A DNA stretch of 64,000 bases, from positions 1,550,001-1,614,000 of the forward strand of contig MU839828.1 of assembly GCA_030411725.1 (NCBI GenBank), given 5' to 3'. Of the stretch, positions 47,194 to 59,618 are shown in pieces; within the stretch, counting starts at the first letter, position 1; each line of letters starts with the position of its first letter. The translations under genes and the position numbers were made by a program. Source of the DNA: Echria macrotheca (Eukaryota; Ascomycota; Sordariomycetes; Sordariales; Schizotheciaceae). A model generated the notes under the pieces. That model saw nothing but the letters and a program-made list of their open reading frames with translations. It made no database searches and had not been told where the DNA came from.

Positions 47194-50100
47194 ATGGATG
47201 ACTATCTGGATACCCAGATGGATGCGGAGGATGTGTTTCCTTGTAAAGGATGCGGAGAGGTAGGTTGCGATATGATTTCCTTTCCCTGTGGTGGCTTGGA
47301 AGCTCGGGGCTGCTCTGCTATGGGCTCCGACTTGGGGGCCGGCGCTCGAGCCGCATCTCCGGCCCAGCTCCGGTGAGCTCCGGCGACCACCCGCCCGCCC
47401 GCCGGCGCCCCTTTCGGCAAGCACCGGCCACGTGCCGGGGCCCTTTCGGCGTGCACAGCCGCGACAGCACCGGCCGCGATAGCTTCAGCCGCGAATAGGG
47501 CTAACACACCCACGTTTTTAGATTCTGGAGGAGGGAAAAGCCTTTGAACTTGGTAGGTCTTTGCACCTTTCTCCTTCCCGTCGCCTCTCCCACCTTTCGA
47601 GCCAGCACCGTCCGCATCACCACCTCCATTATACGTGGAGGACGCCACCTCAAGATGGGTGCAAAATCTTCACGTCGTCTTGACGACGAGGAAGATTATC
47701 ACCTCCATTCCCTCACTCCGCCAGGTCATCACCTTCTTCCGCCGCCGGGCCGGATAGGGCCTCTCAGTCCCTCCACTTCTCTTGCCTTCCCAGACTTTAC
47801 CCTTCCTTTACCCGCACACGTCGCACCAGCCCCAGGAGAGGTTATTCGGGCCATGCCCCCCTCTCTCCGGATGGCGACGACTACTCCAGCTCCAGGAAGT
47901 GGAGGGGACGCGGTCCCTGGCCCGAGTTCCGACCCAGAGCAAAGCCTCGCGGCGACACTTCACCTCGCAACTGAACTGAGCTTCGAGGAGTCTGGTCCGC
48001 TTGCTGACTCTCAAACAGCTGGAAACCGGTGGCATCTTGACTGCTTCCGTTGCAACACGTGCAACACACTCCTCGATTCCGATGCCAATCTCCTCCTGCT
48101 AGGCGATGGATCCCTGATCTGCAACAACTGCACCTACAGCTGCAGCGCCTGCGGGAACAAAATCGAGGACCTGGCCATCCTGACGGGAGACCAAGCTTTC
48201 TGCGCGACGTGCTTTCGCTGCAGGAACTGCAAGAGGAAGATCGAGAATCTGCGCTACGCTCGGACTTCGCATGGCATCTTCTGCATGAACTGTCATGAGT
48301 CGCTCATGGCAAGACGACGTAAGAAGTCGAAAGCCGCGGCGCAAGCAAAGGCTCGTGACAAGGACGGTTCCCCAATGATCACCGACAAGTCGTTACCCGC
48401 GCTTCCCCCCAATGCCACGCCGCTTCCGGGCTTCACTACCGAGCGGGTGACTCCAGACTCGGATACGCCAACCGAGCTCTCTCCACGTCCCCGAGGTGCT
48501 TATGGCAGAACCGAGTCTTCCTCTCGAAGCAGCTCAAGACCCGATCGATCGCCCGAGAGAGCGACGGAACCCACAAAAGAGTCGACGCTCGCTCCGCCTG
48601 CGCAGAACTACCGGAATAACCGCAACTCGACCATCATCTCCGGGGATCTAAACAACGGCGAGGATGGTTTCTTCATTCCCGTTGCTCTTGACACGGGCTC
48701 GGCGGCGGCCACTCCGCAGTCTGTCTCGGATGCCTTTGCAGACGCGAGCAGAAAAAACAAGGACTATTTCCCCTCGTCCAGATCAGCTGCTCCTTCCGAA
48801 AAGAAGTCCGAGTCGCAATCGTCAACGCCCCACATTGCATTCCAGGAGAAGGGTAGACAGCCGTCGTCTGAATATGAGAGCCCCCAACCGGCTGAGCGCC
48901 CGACAAGGAAGCTCTCCAAGAGAACTGACCGTAATGGCAACCCCAAGCCGTCGCCCGGCCTTGGGGATGAGAGGAAGACGTCGAGCGGGAAGGCGCCGGT
49001 TAGCGACGACTTCAAGCTTCAGGACGCTCCCAAGAGCAAAAGGCTTATCAGCCATCGCAGTAGCTCCAATGGGAGCCACAGCATAGACAGCGGCAAGGTC
49101 TCCAACGGCCAGAACCCATCTCCCATGCTTGGGGTCCCGGATAATGGCCCGACTCCGAGATCCTCGCAGGACCTGCGCTCGAGAGACGACGACAGCGTCC
49201 GGCCCTCGATGGACTCAGGCGCTGGAAGCCGTGCCGAGTCGAGTACGAAGCCGATTGCGCGGAAGGAGCTTCCACCGAGTGCGTCCCGTAACCGTAAGTT
49301 GATGCTTGCTTTGGATTTGCTTGATCGCAGTATGCTAACTCACATATCAGTTGGCGGAAAGAACGTGATCTCGTCTCAGTCTGAGTCGGACGAATCCGTC
49401 TTGGCTCGTCCGAGCATGCCTGAGGCCAAGCTGAGTGACACTTACATGCAGCCGAGGGCGCCACCGGCACCACCGGGGCCAATGCCGAAGGATGCGGCGG
49501 GCAACGAAAACCTTGGACCCAAGACGTCGCCCAAGCTGCCGCGCTGGAGCGCTGGCGGTGACTTCAGCATGGACGAGGACATGGCTAGGATCCTGGGCAC
49601 CGACGAGGGCTCCTCGTCCATCCTGCGGCGCGTCTCCAACGCGGTGCGCCATGGAAGGAACAACAGCGCCGAGGTCGGGAGCAGTGGCGGTCGGGTGGTG
49701 AGCCATACCAGAAGTGTTAGTGAGACGACGAGGGGTACCAACTCGCCGCGCTGGCCCCGGTCGCCGATTGTTGAGGACCCTGGTGACCACTCGGCCCACG
49801 ACATCAGCAGCCCCATTGCTCTTTCCGGCACTGTGCAAGACGACCCGGCGTTCCTCAAACGGCAACTCCGAAATTCTGAGCAGCGCGTGGCCGAACTCGA
49901 GCGCCAATTCACCACGGAAAAAGATCTCAAGAATCTCAACAAGAGGCTGATGGAGAAACGGAAGACCATGTCGGCGCTCGACTCCCAGTCGGAAATCATG
50001 GTCCGACAGCTCGAGGCGCTCGCCAGCGCGATCGAAAAGGCCAAGAACTCCAACGAGCCACTGGACCCCCGCGAGCTCGAAGAGACGGCCGTCAAGAAAC

Positions 50101-51508
50101 TGGTACAGGAGCTGGAGAAGGTCAGGATCAGCTGGTCCGCCAAGATTGAGCAACTCCACGCCGAGCGCAACAGTCTGCTAGAGGAGCGAGACCAGGCCAT
50201 TGCTGATCGCGACCGCGCGCTCCTCGAGTTCGAGCAGCTCTCCTCCAAGAATGCCCAGCTAGCCGACCTCAACAACGACCTGACGCACCAGATTCAAGAG
50301 CGCTTCAAGCACCAGGTCAACACAGGCGATCTCAAGTCACCCAACGGACTCGGAATCTACAGTCACGCTAAGGGCGTTTCCAGCGCTTCCGTCAACCTCG
50401 ATGCGGCCAGCTACCAGGCTAGCACGTTGGTCGGTACCGACGTCGAGGATCCCATCGTGGAGGGCCCCACTGTGGTTAATATCCGCAAGGGCCAGGTCAA
50501 GAAGTTCAACTGGAAGAAGGGATCCAGCAAGGTCGCCCATAACATCACCAAGGGTATCAACCGCGCTGCCGTCGCCTTCCAGGCGCAGGATCAGCCTCGT
50601 CCCCACCAGGGCCTTACCGGAGAGAATATCGGTCTCCCGTACAACATGACGGTCGCGCAAGTGGAGATGCCCGTCACGCCAACCCCGCCCATGGCAGGAC
50701 CTTCGCGCGCTCCGACCGAGCCTCCCCGTCAAGGTTTTGGCTTCTTCGGCAAGAAGAACACGATGGCCAAGGCCATGACGGTGCCCAACATGTCGACCCT
50801 TGCTGTTGCCGAGGCTCCCAGCACGCTCTTTGGGTCTGACCTGGTAGAGCGAGCCGACTACGAGCGCCGCCAGATCCCGAGCGTCGTCCAGCGCTGCATT
50901 GAGGAGGTGGAGTTGCGTGGAATGGACGTGGAGGGTATCTACCGAAAGACGGGTGGTAATTCGCAGGTCAAGATGATCCAGGAAGGTTTCGACAAGTCGG
51001 AGGACTTTGACATTTCGGACCCCCAGCTGGATATCACGGCGGTTACCAGCGTGTTGAAGCAGTACTTCCGCAAGCTCCCCACCCCGCTGCTCACGTTTGA
51101 CGTGTATGAGCGCGTTTTGGAGTCGAACAGTAAGTCTAGATTCTCGTCACAGCAGCCAGTTGCTAACCCGAATAGTGATTCAAAACCAGGCGGAGCGTTG
51201 CGCGCATCTACAGCAGACTGTCAACATGCTCCCTCCCAAGCATCGCGACTGTCTCGAGTTCTTGATGTTCCACCTTGCGCGTGTCGCGAGCCGAGAGCGC
51301 GAGAATCTGGTAAGCATACAGTTGAAATTTACAAAGCCCTGCCCTTTACTAACCGTTCTAGATGTCTCCCAAGAACCTGGCCGTCGTGTTTGCGCCTACG
51401 ATCATGCGCGACCACAGCCTCGAGAAGGAGATGACGGATATGCACGCCAAGAACATCGCGGTGCAGTTTATCATTGAGAACAGCCACACCATCTTCAGTG
51501 AGGCTTGA
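47194..51508 (+). CDS. LIM-domain Rho GTPase-activating protein (Rga1/Lrg1 type)
   Basis: Turns off Rho-family GTPases (Cdc42 or Rho1) during polarised growth and wall synthesis. Exons 47194-47259, 47522-47552, 48019-49293, 49351-51129, 51176-51309 and 51362-51508 give 1,143 aa. Splicing the first three exons produces LIM1 with canonical spacing C17-X2-C20-X17-H38-X2-C41-X2-C44-X2-C47, which strongly supports the tiny 31-nt exon 2. LIM2 follows (CSACGNKIEDLAI to CMNCHESL). Residues about 140-600 are Ser/Pro-rich and disordered. About 620-780 is a coiled coil. The RhoGAP domain (about 950-1143) has the arginine finger in GIYRKTGG and the NLAVVFAPTIMR block, which is restored by the last two splices. 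The 57-nt intron at 49294 is in frame. Which GTPase it serves cannot be read from sequence. Confidence 0.92.
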
Positions 51509-54500
51509 TCCGCCCATGCAGTCGACTCGATCACGGATGCGAGTCAATGGAGGAGGATGGAGACTTTTTGTTTCTCGACGCTTTTTTTCGGGGGCGTTTC
51601 TCAGACGTTTGTCGACATGGAAGCGACTACGATTTGTCAGTGTATATACCCTGCTCATTACCACATTTTAGTACGGCGAAGGGCGATGCCATTTTCGGGA
51701 CGGCTGGGAAAAAGGAAGGGGCAATCCTGTTTTACTCGGCGTTTTGTTTCTCTGCACTGCTCGGCGAGGGTGCCGGACATTGAGTCGTTCTGTTCTGTCT
51801 TGGGCCGTGGGAGCGTAGAGCGCAGGGCATGAGTCTTCCTTTTGGTGGCGCGGGCATGAGCGGTTTGAGGTTCCCTTGCGGGTTGGCCCTATGGGATGGC
51901 TGACCCGCGGTAATGAATGGGAATGAGTGTGTTTTATATGGCTGCTTGTGTGATGTGTTGTTGATGTGATTATGCAATCTTGGGGTAGGTGATATGCCTT
52001 GGCAGAGCGATTAAACACAGATCTGTCTAACCATCGGCCTCCTTGGTCTAGCATCACTTTTCAAGGGGGCAGGTATCTCCCTTGATATATCATATAAAGG
52101 TCAGAGTGAAGGGACCTGGTTATGTTGTTTACACGTTCTTTCCTCGGACATAATCACGCAGAGAGTCAATATCCCGATTTCGGCCATGGCTTATTATCAA
52201 GAGATACCTACACATTGGCGTGTAAGGTAAGTAGATATCAGCCAGTGCAGCGGTCCCCCCCCAACTCCCTGTACCCCCTTTTCTCCCTTGTGTCCTTCGT
52301 CCAGATCTTGCAGCTCTCGTAAAAAGTTTTGAGAGTATAGCTCCTATCCTATCCTAGAACTTTATAGGTATGCTCCCCTCTGTCTCTCCAGTTCCCGTTC
52401 TAGATGGCTTATGTCCAGGGTATGTTTTTACAACTTCTCTTCCCCCGACTTGACTCCAGACTGGTTGGTGGTTATCTCGGTCCCTGCCATCCGTTGGCTA
52501 GGTAGCTGATGTGGTCGGTCGTTCCAGTGACGGCTGGGGCGTCCGGGGAAGGAAACTCTGGTGTGAGCGTGGCAGCTCCTCCGCTCATTATCGTCTTAGT
52601 CAACTTGCAGGGGCAATCGGTGCTTGTGTTGGTGAGGCGGCTACCTAACCTGAAAGCTGGGGAAGGGGAGGGCGGGGGAGACTCCCCCTTCTAAGCGGCT
52701 GATACCCGTTTTACTGTAACCTAGTATGATCTAGGGTGTTTCTGAGAATAAAGTATATGAAGAATGGAAAAGGAATTTGCAGGGGACCTTCGTCTGGTAT
52801 TTGGAGCTGGCTACCTAGCTTGACCATGCCTCAAAGCTTCAGAGATCTGGTGTTATATATCCCTCTGGCGGGTAAGCCGAGATGGAATTGTCCGCTCATT
52901 TCTGGCAGCGTATTGACCAGGGTGGATGAGGCATATAACGTTGACTGGGTATTCCTCCAATGTCTCATCCTGGTTCCAGCGTGTCGGCTGTCCCGGATCC
53001 GCAGTGTTGTCTGCTGCGAGATGGGGGTTGATGGCCTCGTTGCGTGGAGCATTTACCACTTCGTTGGAAAGGTATGAAAGTGCAGGGACAGGGACATGAG
53101 TGGACTCCCAGGCACCCGAGCCGCCTGGGAACTTTTGATGCAGTTCTCTTGTTCTTGGGTGGCTCATGCTGTATCTTTGGAGAGAATGAAGCGGAATTTT
53201 TTACCAGAGGAGTCCTCTAATCAACTAAGTCCCGAGGTTTGGGTCTTGCAGGACTACCGGAATGGGGGGGGGCTATTGCCCTTGTCTGTGTTGGTGATCT
53301 GCTGACCACCGTGACGGTGCCTACAGACCCAGGCAAGCGCAAATGCGGCGAGTTGACTTGTTGGCTAGTTGTGCAGTGTAGGTACCTGTGGTACCAGTTC
53401 TCGGACACGGTTTGCTGGAATCGTGGAGGAGAGGACTCGTCTATCGAGCGCAGGGGCACGCGGTGGTGGACACTTCCACGTTTTGACTGTGGGTCTTGTT
53501 ACAGCTGTAATGAAGACAAGCACCCCGGAGAGGGATACGTTGTTTATGATTTGTGCTGATATATATATATAGAGAGAGAGAGGGAAGTTTTGAATGGGTG
53601 TGGATTGTTTTTCTGGTCGTGCTTGAAGGACAACGCAAGTAGATAGGGCTGTCGACTGATCTAGAACCAGGATCCAAAGACTGCCCCAGAGAGGCCCAGC
53701 AGGGTATTGAAACCCTCGCTCGGGTCCCAGATGCCTCGTCACTCAAGCTCAACGAGTCCAGCGCATCTACCATCGGTTCATGGTGGTTTCGAGGGACTTC
53801 CGAAGTGTGACGCTACCGGATATACCAAAGCCATAAGCCATTCCCTCTTCCGAGTCCCGACCCACCGCCTCTGATGGCATGGGCGACGGTTGTCAAAGTA
53901 TGCTCCCGCCCAGCCGGCCGTGGAGGGTAGGCTGCAGGAAGAGAAATAGACGGTATTCCAGTGCCCATCGCTGCCTCGGATCTCTTCCCCTCGGGGTGGG
54001 AAGCACACCGGATGTGTGAGGCCCGCGCGAGTGTTCAGGGGCGTGCCGGATCGAGAGCTTGGTGATGCGATACGACACAGACCACTATCTGAACGCAGTG
54101 GTCGTCGATACATATAACGACGGTAATATTTAAAACGTCGTAAGAGGAGTGATTTGGAGGACAAAATATATATTGAGAGAGACTAGGGTAGTGCGATCTG
54201 GAACACCCAGGTACGGAGTAGAGCAGGGGGGGTGGTAAAACTAGGACGTCCTCTTTGAGTGCGAACCTTGCAGACTTGGTGGGAGTGGCCTGCGGGTCCT
54301 CGCCGCGCGTAGTTCAGGATGTCCACCTGTCCCTGGTCTTCCATCTCGCTCCGTGTCCCAGATAAACCGTTGTCTCTCCAAGTTCATGGTATGCTCGAGA
54401 ATAGAAGCCGGCGAAGGGGATTTCATCCCCTTTCTGGCCGAGTCTTCCAGGCATGCGCGAGGAAATCTGAGCATCCCCCAGTAGGTCGGCGACTTCCTTT

Positions 54501-55343
54501 CCGCCGCTGTGGATGGTGTTGTCCCGGACGCTAGATAGGTTCCATGGTGTGTGATAGTCGCACCGACCTATCGATGAAATCCTCCCTTTTCACAAGAATG
54601 AACCTGTAGCCAGCTGTAGACACCACCATGCTCGGTTTCCATGATTCTTCTGGTCCTAGGTTGCGCAATAGTCGATGGAGATGATACCGATCTCCTCGTC
54701 GCTTCGTTGGGCATCTTGCCTCCTGTGACGGGGGGATTGAGCGCTTTGGACAACGCCTTATCATACTGCTATCCATGCCCGAACTCATCTCAAGGTTCTG
54801 ATATGGATGAGGAATATTTCGAGAACTCTATATAAAAGGCAGTTCGAACGCCTGTACCACTTGGCTTTCGTCCACCGGTAGGTCGAGCATGACCGCGTGG
54901 CTATAATTCTTCGCCCGTGATGGGGTCGTTGGTTGCATATCATCTTTTGGGACCATTCGGGAGACGCGTGCATTGGACTGTCTTCTCTGCGTGCGAAACA
55001 TGGCTGCCGATCTATTTTCAAGACGGTGGATAGGTTTGGAAGACATTTGCTCCATCTCCCCTGTGGTCACCTTCTTACAAGCAGCAAGCTGACACCCAAC
55101 GGCAAACTACGCATGCCATCAAGTTGCTACCCATCAGCAAACCGCCGACATGTTTGACTCTCCCTCACGAATCAACTTAGAGTCATGCATGGTCATATTC
55201 AGATGCCGTCTGAACGGGCAGCTACCTTGGAGTAAACTCGGGAATACTTGCTCCTCCCGTCACGAATCGAGACGGTGCATCAAGGAAACTTGATTCCGTA
55301 TCATGTCCATCAACCTGTCAAACATACAAACGCCAGAGACAAA
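51509..55343. other. Long convergent intergenic region
   Basis: 3.8 kb between the 3' ends of the LIM-RhoGAP (+) and fyv7 (-) genes. No gene could be supported. It holds a TA/GA microsatellite at 53559-53582. Short frames on both strands lack domains, good starts and introns. Confidence 0.55.
53559..53582. repeat. TA/GA compound microsatellite
   Basis: ATATATATATAT followed by AGAGAGAGAG. Confidence 0.8.
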
Positions 55344-56100
55344 TCACCCCTCAACCAGCCTCTTCACCCGATCCAGCAGCAACCCGCTCTCCCTCCCAAT
55401 CTTGGGCTTCCCGTCCCTGCCGGGCTTTTTCACATTCGCCATACGGCGCCGGTACATCTCCCGCTCGGCAATGCGGCGGTTCCTCTCCTCATCACGGCGC
55501 GCAATCTCGGCGGCGCGCGCCTCAGCCTCGGCCTTGGCGCGGTTGGCTTTCTCGAGGTCTTTTGCAAAGTAGTCTGGTTTTCGTTTTTTGTTTCTCCTGC
55601 GCTCGCGGTTTGCGCTGTGATCTGGTGTGTCGGCGGTTGGTTCTGGGGCAGAACCAGCGTTTGCATTTGGAGAATCTAGCATGGCCTGGCGCTCTGGGTG
55701 GATTTGAGCCGGAGGAGTGGACTCTTTTTGCTTTTCAGCATTGTCGTCATTTCCTTCGGCGTTAATGGCTGGGTTGGTCGAAGCTTGCTCGAGCTCATCG
55801 GCTGGGATGGGCAGGGCTGGCGTCGACGAGTGGTGCTGCTTGAACTCGGCCTTGACTTTGGCGTACTGCTTCTTGACCTTGGCCTTTGTGATGAGATCCT
55901 TTTTTATCTTGGTGACTGCGAAATGAATTAGTTATCATTTTGTCCTTGGGAAAGGAGGGGACAGTACCTTTCCTGCGCCATGGCCCATCTGGCAGATTAT
56001 CCGGTCCGACTCGGAATCCGTGTTTCGCCTTCTTTCTGGAATCGCCATCCCCATCTGTCATTGGCTCCGAGGCATCTTCGCGCGGTCGTTTGGTCGACAT
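55344..56100 (-). CDS. fyv7: rRNA-processing protein Fyv7
   Basis: Small basic nucleolar factor of 40S/18S rRNA maturation. Exons on the minus strand are 56100-55968 and 55915-55344, giving 234 aa. The splice (52-nt intron) restores the family block GFRVGPDNLPDGPWRRKVTK followed by IKKDLITKAKVKKQYAK. The middle is acidic and disordered. The C-terminal part is a long charged helix (KDLEKANRAKAEAEARAAEI) ending in REMYRRRMANVKKPGRDGKP, also typical. Two nuclear-localisation-like clusters are KKAKH near the N-terminus and RERRRNKKRK. The start ATG at 56100 lies just inside a divergent promoter shared with the Atos-family gene. Confidence 0.88.
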
Positions 56101-57170
56101 GTTTACTGTATGTATTGCTGGGTGATGGTGGTGTTGCGACCAAGGAAGTTTTTCGATAAGAAACTCTCCTTTCTGCCCGCTTATCGGAAGGCGGTGAGAT
56201 GGACAAGGGTGAAGGGCGGGTCAAATGATCGACAGCGGAGTGGAGGCCGTTGAGTGATTTGAGTCAACGGCTCATTCAACGACATCAACTTTCAACCATC
56301 AGATTAAAATGGTAAACCTGACACATTCAGCCGCCCTGGCAAACCTGGACATCTACAGTATCTGCCGTGTTGGGGTGTAAGCCTTTCGGTAATCAGTCCT
56401 GTATTTGAGCATGATCAAAACCCGAAGACCGATCAGGTTGTTCTCCTCACATGATCTGATGTAGATGGACGAAAAGGGTGGCATTGGCAGGAGTGCCAAC
56501 TGGCGATGCATCCAGATCGCTGGCTGCAGACCCGAGAATGACGCACATTGGCTGTGCTAAAGAGCTGGCATTAGCGGCACAACTTGGCACCAGCGATAAT
56601 GCCGCTGGATAACACAGTGCTGCAGGCCCATCCGCGACGGGAAGTTGCTGAGTGGCCACGGGTGCCGAGCCCCTGTGCGTTGGTTCACAGCAGCCAGCAG
56701 CCAGTGTCACATCCACTGTGCGGGGCCTGTGGTCACAGCGGTTCTCACGTCCTTACAAAGGCGCCCAGATCCCGGTCTTCCGTCACTGTGAGACAGCATC
56801 GATGAATCAGCTCAACCAGCTCCCGCTCTCTTCTTTGCAATTCCCTTAAAACCTCCACGGATTCCTGAGAAGCAAACTTCGATTCCCTGTAAGACTAACG
56901 CGAAGAAGCCAACAGTGCGCGAAATTACGTTGGCATTATCCAATTCGAATCCGCCTTGTCGTGCCGGTGACGAGCCACTGACGAGACCGCCGGTCGAGAC
57001 GTGGATGGTGCTCCCAGAGCTCCGAATTCCCGCAACAACCTCCGCATCTCTGGTTCCAGCCCGGATCGAGAGCAGACGACAAGACCGCGCCATGCCCGGC
57101 CATGGGACGAGCTTCCCCGACACAAGGTGACTAAAACTTGGGCTTGATCTGTGCTGCCAACACCGTCAAC
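56101..57170. promoter_or_regulatory. Divergent promoter between fyv7 and the Atos-family gene
   Basis: About 1.07 kb between two outward-facing genes. Short frames on both strands are not convincing genes. No individual element assigned. Confidence 0.5.
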
Positions 57171-59618
57171 ATGCCCATGTTCCAGGAACCCTTTGGCCCG
57201 CCCGACCCGAAAGCTGGTGGAGGTGGTGACGAAGCCAACGAACACTCGGATCCCATCTCCATCTCGCCCCCCGGAGCTTTACAGAGGCACCTTGGTCGAC
57301 GGATTTCTGAGGAGAGCATCCGGACCGAGCTATGCGAGGGCCCTATTCCCGACAGCCCTCCCAGGCCGGCCACGCCCGAGGAGGGCGTCAACAAAGCCGT
57401 GTCGGATCGAGCAGAGCTTATCGAGCGTCTGAAGAGGGGCGAGAGTCCAACTTGGATTCCTAACCGCCATGTAGGTCTTGCCGCAGCCTGTCGTCATCGA
57501 ACCCCCTTGCTAACCGACGACGGTCAGCTGGAGTCTTTGTTCAATAAACCTACGACCTCTCCTCCTCGAACGCCGCAACATGCACCGACGAGCTTACTTC
57601 CGGCGCCGACGATTACCCCCGAGAAGCAGGATGGGAGAGGGGCCGACGAGACTCGGCTGCAGGACGGTTTGAATATCGAGCGGCCACGTTCGGCGCTCCA
57701 TAGTGGCAACTTCACGCCCGAGGAATCTTCTCCGCCACAGCAGGAACGCTCCGGGATACCAAAGAGTGCTCAGAGGACCGGGTTTGAAGCGACCGCAACC
57801 CCATGGATGGCCACTTCACCACCGAGGGTCTTTACGCCCTTCAGTTTCGGGCTTGGTGCGAGTGATTACCGACGGGAAGCTTTCCATCCCTCGGGGGCCT
57901 CCTCTCCGTCTTCTTCATTTTCATCGAGCTTTATTTACAAGCCTCCGACGAGTCCGCTTGTGCAATCGGAAAGCCATGAGGATCTGGATCTGAGCCTGCC
58001 GCTGAACAGTATCAACATCGCTACGAGTAGCCCCCACAGTTCCAGGCGGCACACAATGAACTTCAGCTTTTCTCACTCGTCGCCGTTTGGGAACGCCGCG
58101 GGCCATAGGCCAGCCCATCCGCGGCGTGAAGGCAATTACCCCTATCAGGCACACCAACCACGGCGGTCATTGAACTCGACGCCCAATTTCTCATTTGCCG
58201 GCTCATCTCCACAAACGCCGGCATTCCTCCGTTCGAGGAGACCATCATTTAGCTCCGAGGCATCACCTCTCCAACATGCCTCGATGGTCGGCTCATACGA
58301 GGAAAGCATCCTTCGGGGTCGTATGTCGACGACACCGTCGAAGCCTCTGGATTTCATGGCCCAAATCGGAGTTTTGGGGCTGGGGAAATGCAAGCCAAGT
58401 CTGCGTTGCCCGTCTCACGTTACGTTGCCATTCTCGGCTGTTTTCTACAGTTACGCAAGCACAGCCCAGGGAGGGACCAAGGTGGAGGATGGGCCGAGTC
58501 CCTATGTGGGCCAGATCGATCTAGAAAATGGCCTTCCGAACCCGGATGAAGGACAGAGGAACAAGCGCAAGATGCAAGCCCGGTACCCCGAGAGGAAGGC
58601 TGCTGAGGACGGACTCCATATGCAGGATGTGTGCACCGAGAATTCGGACGGTGAGAGCAGGCCCGCCAGGTCCAAGAAACGGTCGAAATCGCCCAGGGCG
58701 CCACCCGGCGGTCGGTACCGGATCCCGGAGAAGGGTCAGCTTCAGATTATCATCAAAAACCAAAACAAGACGGCCGTCAAACTTTTCCTTGTTCCATATG
58801 ATCTGGCCGGCATGGAGCCAGGCACGAAGACATTCATCCGGCAACGGAGCTATTCCGCGGGTCCCATCATGGACATTCCCGACGTCAAAGATGTTGGGTC
58901 TGGCGATCGCCCGATTTTGCGGTACCTAATTCATCTGCACATATGTTGCCCTTCCAAGGGCCGTTTCTATCTTTACAAGAGCATCCGGGTGGTGTTTGCC
59001 AACCGGGTTCCGGACGGCAAAGAACGCCTTCGCAATGAGATTACGTACCCGGAGCCGCGTTTCACGCCGTACAAGCCTGTGCGTGTCATGCATCCGCAGC
59101 AACCGCCCCACGTCACGGGTCCTGGTGCTATGTTGGCGGCCGAGAAGGCGTTCCGGCGGCGCAGCTCGGGCTTCTCTTTTTCTCACTTTGCCCAGCCATT
59201 TGACGCGCTCGACGGCATGTCGAACTTCCCAACCTCGTCACAAACCTCGTTTGGTGTTGGAGGTCGCATCCCGGTCCGCGATACCGCATCCGTTGCGGCT
59301 GACCCCTTTGCCTTCCCACCGGTCAAGAGTCCTGCCGGAAACAGTACTGATCGTACTGACTCTACGACACAGGAGGTCGCTGGCGGCTGGCCACAGGATG
59401 AGATGGGCGGGCTCGAGAGGACGGGGCAGGCTGCCCAGCCGAGTGAGAGATATGACAAGCTGAGCAAGGGGGATGTAGGATATGGGGGGAATGCATTCGT
59501 CTCGCCGCGGACGATGACGGGGGGGAGCGCTGAGGGTTTGCTCTCACAACGACTCCGGTCGCTGGGCGTCCAGGGGTTGGGGGAGGTGTCGGATGATGTT
59601 CCGAGAGATGAACAGTAA
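57171..59618 (+). CDS. Atos-family protein (DUF4210 and 'chromosome segregation during meiosis' domains)
   Basis: Fungal member of the family related to animal Atos/FAM214, thought to be nuclear transcription-linked proteins; the fungal role is not settled. A 57-nt intron (57471-57527, GTAGGT donor, GCTAAC branch, CAG acceptor) is in frame and removal joins NRH to LESLFNK, giving 796 aa. The DUF4210-type block is at about residues 354-405 (GSYEESILRGRMSTTPSKPL, DFMAQIGVLG, HVTLPFSAVFYSY). A basic NLS-like KKRSKSPR is near 482. The second domain is at about 495-590 (IPEKGQLQIIIKNQNKTAVK, LFLVPYDLAGMEPGTKTFIR, RFYLYKSIRVVFANR). The start ATG at 57171 follows GTCAAC. The flanking parts are Ser/Pro-rich and disordered. 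Confidence 0.87.
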   Translation: MPMFQEPFGPPDPKAGGGGDEANEHSDPISISPPGALQRHLGRRISEESIRTELCEGPIPDSPPRPATPEEGVNKAVSDRAELIERLKRGESPTWIPNRHVGLAAACRHRTPLLTDDGQLESLFNKPTTSPPRTPQHAPTSLLPAPTITPEKQDGRGADETRLQDGLNIERPRSALHSGNFTPEESSPPQQERSGIPKSAQRTGFEATATPWMATSPPRVFTPFSFGLGASDYRREAFHPSGASSPSSSFSSSFIYKPPTSPLVQSESHEDLDLSLPLNSINIATSSPHSSRRHTMNFSFSHSSPFGNAAGHRPAHPRREGNYPYQAHQPRRSLNSTPNFSFAGSSPQTPAFLRSRRPSFSSEASPLQHASMVGSYEESILRGRMSTTPSKPLDFMAQIGVLGLGKCKPSLRCPSHVTLPFSAVFYSYASTAQGGTKVEDGPSPYVGQIDLENGLPNPDEGQRNKRKMQARYPERKAAEDGLHMQDVCTENSDGESRPARSKKRSKSPRAPPGGRYRIPEKGQLQIIIKNQNKTAVKLFLVPYDLAGMEPGTKTFIRQRSYSAGPIMDIPDVKDVGSGDRPILRYLIHLHICCPSKGRFYLYKSIRVVFANRVPDGKERLRNEITYPEPRFTPYKPVRVMHPQQPPHVTGPGAMLAAEKAFRRRSSGFSFSHFAQPFDALDGMSNFPTSSQTSFGVGGRIPVRDTASVAADPFAFPPVKSPAGNSTDRTDSTTQEVAGGWPQDEMGGLERTGQAAQPSERYDKLSKGDVGYGGNAFVSPRTMTGGSAEGLLSQRLRSLGVQGLGEVSDDVPRDEQ

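Noticed and set aside
53778..54164. 128-codon minus-strand frame in the 51.5-55.3 kb gap
   Set aside because: Basic, low-information sequence without domain, intron or promoter signs.
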